A stretch of DNA of 6,605 bases, taken from contig PSRN01000308.1 of NCBI GenBank assembly GCA_003176075.1, positions 1-6,605 of the forward strand. Reading direction: 5' to 3'. The notes under the pieces are model-generated. The model searched no databases and was not told the origin of the DNA. It worked only from the letters and a program-made list of their open reading frames with translations. The position numbers and the translations under genes are program-made. The DNA comes from Bdellovibrio sp. (GTDB lineage: Bacteria; Bdellovibrionota; Bdellovibrionia; Bdellovibrionales; Bdellovibrionaceae). This document shows positions 4,760-6,605 of this stretch, in pieces. The number at the start of each line of letters is the position of its first letter. The first letter of the stretch is position 1.

Positions 4760-5844
4760 TATTTGAGCGACTCCCGCAGATAAGCCGAAGAGGTGTCCAT
4801 GAACCAGACGACGAAAGCAATCACAAAGATGATTGTCCCCACCTCATGCCACATGGCCTGACCCTGATAGAGGATCAAAAGAGTGCCAATCCCACCTCCG
4901 CCCACCAGGCCGATGATGGTGGCCATGCGGATGTTGATGTCCCAGCGGTAAACGGTGAAAGAAATAAAAGGCAAAAGAACTTGCGGAACAATTGCAAACC
5001 AAATCGTCTGCAGAAAATTCGCCCCAGTGGATTGAATCCCTTCGATGGGCCCCTCACTGACGGATTCAACGATCTCAGAGTATTGCTTGGTCAAGGAAGC
5101 GACCGAGTGAACCATCAGGGCCAGCATGCCCGCAAAAGGTCCAATGCCCACCCATACTGAAAAAATAATCGCCCAAATCAAGGCCTCGATGGAGCGAATC
5201 ACATTGAAAAGAGTCCGCAGGATCATATAAACGACGAAAGCCCCGGGGTGGGTCATAATGTTCTTGGCGCTCACAAAACAAAGGACAAACGCGAGCGGGA
5301 TCGCCAAGGCCGTCGCCATGAACGCCATAAAGAAAGTTTCGATGATGTTGGCCACCGCCCGCGGCAGCAGGCCCCAGTTCGGACTCAGCAAGCCCTGAAA
5401 AAGTCGCACCGCCCCCCGAAAGCCATCTTGGTCCAACAGCTCAGTCAGGGAGAACTGAGTCATTCTCACTCCCACAGCAAAGGTCGCCACCAGAAAGATA
5501 AGAAGCTGCCAAAACCAAAGTGATCGCAACACCGGCTCCGTCGGCACCTCCGCAGCGCCACGGGCATGATAAGACTGGGAACGAGCCCTTGCGTGGGGTG
5601 ATGCAAAAATCAACTCCCCGAGACTTACCCGACCCAATTTTGCCGCGACGAAACTCAGTCCCCAGCCAAGTCCCAAACCGAACAAAAAGATCTTCACATT
5701 TCGCTCAAGCTCCAGAAGTTCGCTGCTGGTGTTTCCCCAAATCACCGCCAACAAAACGCAGAACAAATAAGAAAACATAATCGCGTCAAAGAGAGATCTT
5801 TTGAGATTTATTTTGAAATTGCAATTGATCCGAAGCGCGCTCAT
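4759..5844 (-). CDS. phnE: Phosphonate-type ABC transporter permease, PhnE family
   Basis: A 361-residue inner-membrane permease that would form the channel for the PhnC-type ATPase. Residues about 155-361 match PhnE: several membrane spans, the motif VGIGPFAGMLAL (232-243), the ATPase-contact (EAA) loop EGPIEGIQSTGAN (264-276) followed by VPQVLLPF, and GLVGGGGIGTLL (312-323). The family is usually about 260-290 residues. Here roughly 110 extra N-terminal residues carry two more hydrophobic segments (about 21-37 and 50-69) and a polar linker (about 71-109). Residues 92-104 of that linker are encoded by repeat copy D. The start at 5844 is preferred over an in-frame ATG at 5892, because it overlaps the phnC stop as ATGA and has GAGG ten bases upstream (5855-5858). 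Substrate could be phosphonate, phosphite or phosphate; the sequence does not decide. Confidence 0.88.
   Translation of the reverse strand: MSALRINCNFKINLKRSLFDAIMFSYLFCVLLAVIWGNTSSELLELERNVKIFLFGLGLGWGLSFVAAKLGRVSLGELIFASPHARARSQSYHARGAAEVPTEPVLRSLWFWQLLIFLVATFAVGVRMTQFSLTELLDQDGFRGAVRLFQGLLSPNWGLLPRAVANIIETFFMAFMATALAIPLAFVLCFVSAKNIMTHPGAFVVYMILRTLFNVIRSIEALIWAIIFSVWVGIGPFAGMLALMVHSVASLTKQYSEIVESVSEGPIEGIQSTGANFLQTIWFAIVPQVLLPFISFTVYRWDINIRMATIIGLVGGGGIGTLLILYQGQAMWHEVGTIIFVIAFVVWFMDTSSAYLRESLK
5534..5565 (+). repeat. Short interspersed repeat, copy D, inside the phnE coding sequence
   Basis: GGCTCCGTCGGCACCTCCGCAG (5534-5555) matches copy C at 19 of 22 positions, and 5543-5565 matches copy A at 20 of 23. 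The sequence continues in frame through phnE and is read on the minus strand as residues 92-104, YHARGAAEVPTEP. This lies in a polar linker between membrane segments, where an insertion would be tolerated. Confidence 0.5.
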
Positions 5845-6605
5845 TGTATCCGCACCTCTTTGGCACCTTCGCCATAAATGCGTTGGAACCATTCCTCGGT
5901 GATCTCCTGCGGGCTCCCTTCAAAAACGATTTGACCCGCCTTGAGCGCGATGACCCGTGTTCCATATTCGCGGACCAAACTCAAAAAGTGCAAATTGCAA
6001 ATCATGGTGATCCCCAGTTCTTGATTCACCTTCCTGAGATAGTCCATGACCACGTGACAGGTCGCCGGATCCAGGCTGGCCACCGGCTCGTCCGCCAGGA
6101 GAACTTCCGGCCGCTGACAAAGGGCCCGGGCAATGGCCACACGTTGCTGTTGCCCGCCTGAAAGGTTGTCCGCCCGCATGCTCGCTTTGTCGCCAATACC
6201 CACCAGTTCAAGGTACTTTACAGCCTCCGCCCGATCCTGCGGCGAAAATAGACCGAGCAACGATTTGAGGGTCGAAGTTTGTGCCAGCCGGCCCATCAGC
6301 ACATTGGTCATGACGGTGTAGCGCGGAACCAAATTGAAGTGTTGAAAAATCATCGCGACCTTGCTCCGGAGAACGCGCACTTCAGCCCCTTGGATGCGGG
6401 CGACATCTTTGCCGCGGTAAAGGATCTCACCCGAAGTGGGGTCATGAAGGCGGTTCAAACAGCGAAGCAAAGTGGATTTCCCTGAACCACTCAGGCCAAT
6501 GACAATCAGGAACTCCCCTTCCTTGACGGAAAAAGACACGCCCTTGAGGGCTTGGGTGCCGTTGGGATAGGTTTTCGTTAACTGTCGGACCTCGAGAATA
6601 GTTTG
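5841..6605 (-). CDS. phnC: Phosphonate-type ABC transporter ATPase, PhnC family (5' end cut by window)
   Basis: The visible 254 residues are nearly the whole protein (family about 260). The frame continues to the window edge as QTILEVRQLTKTYPNG, typical of a PhnC N-terminus, so only a residue or a few are missing. A GTG at 6539 is internal. It powers import by the PhnE-type permease on the cytoplasmic face of the inner membrane. In visible numbering: Walker A GLSGSGKST (37-45), Q-loop FQHFN with Q at about 88, signature LSGGQQQR (148-155), Walker B VLLADE (168-173), D-loop SLDP, and switch histidine in NLH at about 206. The phrases FQHFNLVPR and ADEPVASLDP are characteristic of PhnC among ABC ATPases. 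Its TGA overlaps the permease start as ATGA, implying coupled translation. The promoter and any phnD binding-protein gene lie outside the window. Confidence 0.92.
   Translation of the reverse strand, partial: QTILEVRQLTKTYPNGTQALKGVSFSVKEGEFLIVIGLSGSGKSTLLRCLNRLHDPTSGEILYRGKDVARIQGAEVRVLRSKVAMIFQHFNLVPRYTVMTNVLMGRLAQTSTLKSLLGLFSPQDRAEAVKYLELVGIGDKASMRADNLSGGQQQRVAIARALCQRPEVLLADEPVASLDPATCHVVMDYLRKVNQELGITMICNLHFLSLVREYGTRVIALKAGQIVFEGSPQEITEEWFQRIYGEGAKEVRIQ

Noticed and set aside
4741..5160. 139-codon plus-strand frame opposite phnE
   Set aside because: Antisense shadow of the phnE gene with no membrane, signal or domain features of its own.
5870..5884. GGCACCTTCGCCAT in phnC resembling repeat copy A
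   Set aside because: The match stops after about eleven bases and it encodes the conserved C-terminal part of phnC without disruption, so chance is enough.
5845..5892. phnE starting 16 codons earlier at ATG 5892
   Set aside because: It would overlap phnC by about 50 bases; the ATGA junction at 5841-5844 with GAGG upstream is a much better start.
6537..6539. GTG 6539 as the phnC start
   Set aside because: The frame continues upstream to the window edge with sequence typical of the PhnC N-terminus, and starting here would cut off the first strand of the ABC fold.

Overview
The window looks like a chromosomal segment of a Gram-negative bacterium of roughly balanced base composition. Three proteins have Sec signal peptides, and a short reading frame ends like the last strand of an outer-membrane beta-barrel. 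A Bdellovibrionota-like or other deltaproteobacterial-type host is my best guess, from gene content and the short GC-rich hairpin repeats scattered between genes. That taxonomic call is inference only.

Layout. Positions 1-380 are AT-rich and gene-free, with palindromes and one weak terminator-like hairpin. A small exported protein of unknown function (498-938, +) follows two copies of a short interspersed repeat. It converges on a solitary AAA_14/DUF4143 ATPase (968-2107, -), which has a well-formed promoter placed so that its mRNA would be leaderless. Positions 2108-2686 hold no gene but are rich in structure: two inverted repeats at the ATPase promoter, a 187-bp palindromic MITE-like element with a terminator-like core, another inverted repeat, a candidate promoter and a GC-rich hairpin. 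A signal-peptide-bearing GH15 glucoamylase (2687-3970, +) follows and converges on a second small exported protein of unknown function (4052-4489, -).

The right end is the distal part of a minus-strand phosphonate-type ABC transporter operon. An almost complete phnC-like ATPase (5841-6605, running off the edge) overlaps a phnE-like permease (4759-5844) by ATGA. The permease has an unusual N-terminal extension, and a copy of the interspersed repeat is translated within it. No phnD-type binding protein is visible; it may lie beyond 6605. Just after phnE, a 43-codon frame (4628-4759) reads like the last hairpin of an outer-membrane barrel and is probably a gene remnant.

How the genes work together. 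Only phnC and phnE clearly form one unit, importing phosphonate, phosphite or a related anion. The glucoamylase would release glucose from alpha-glucans in the periplasm or outside the cell. The other genes look independent. I see no RNA gene, CRISPR array, complete insertion sequence or obvious defence system. The most unusual content is the repeats and their placement.
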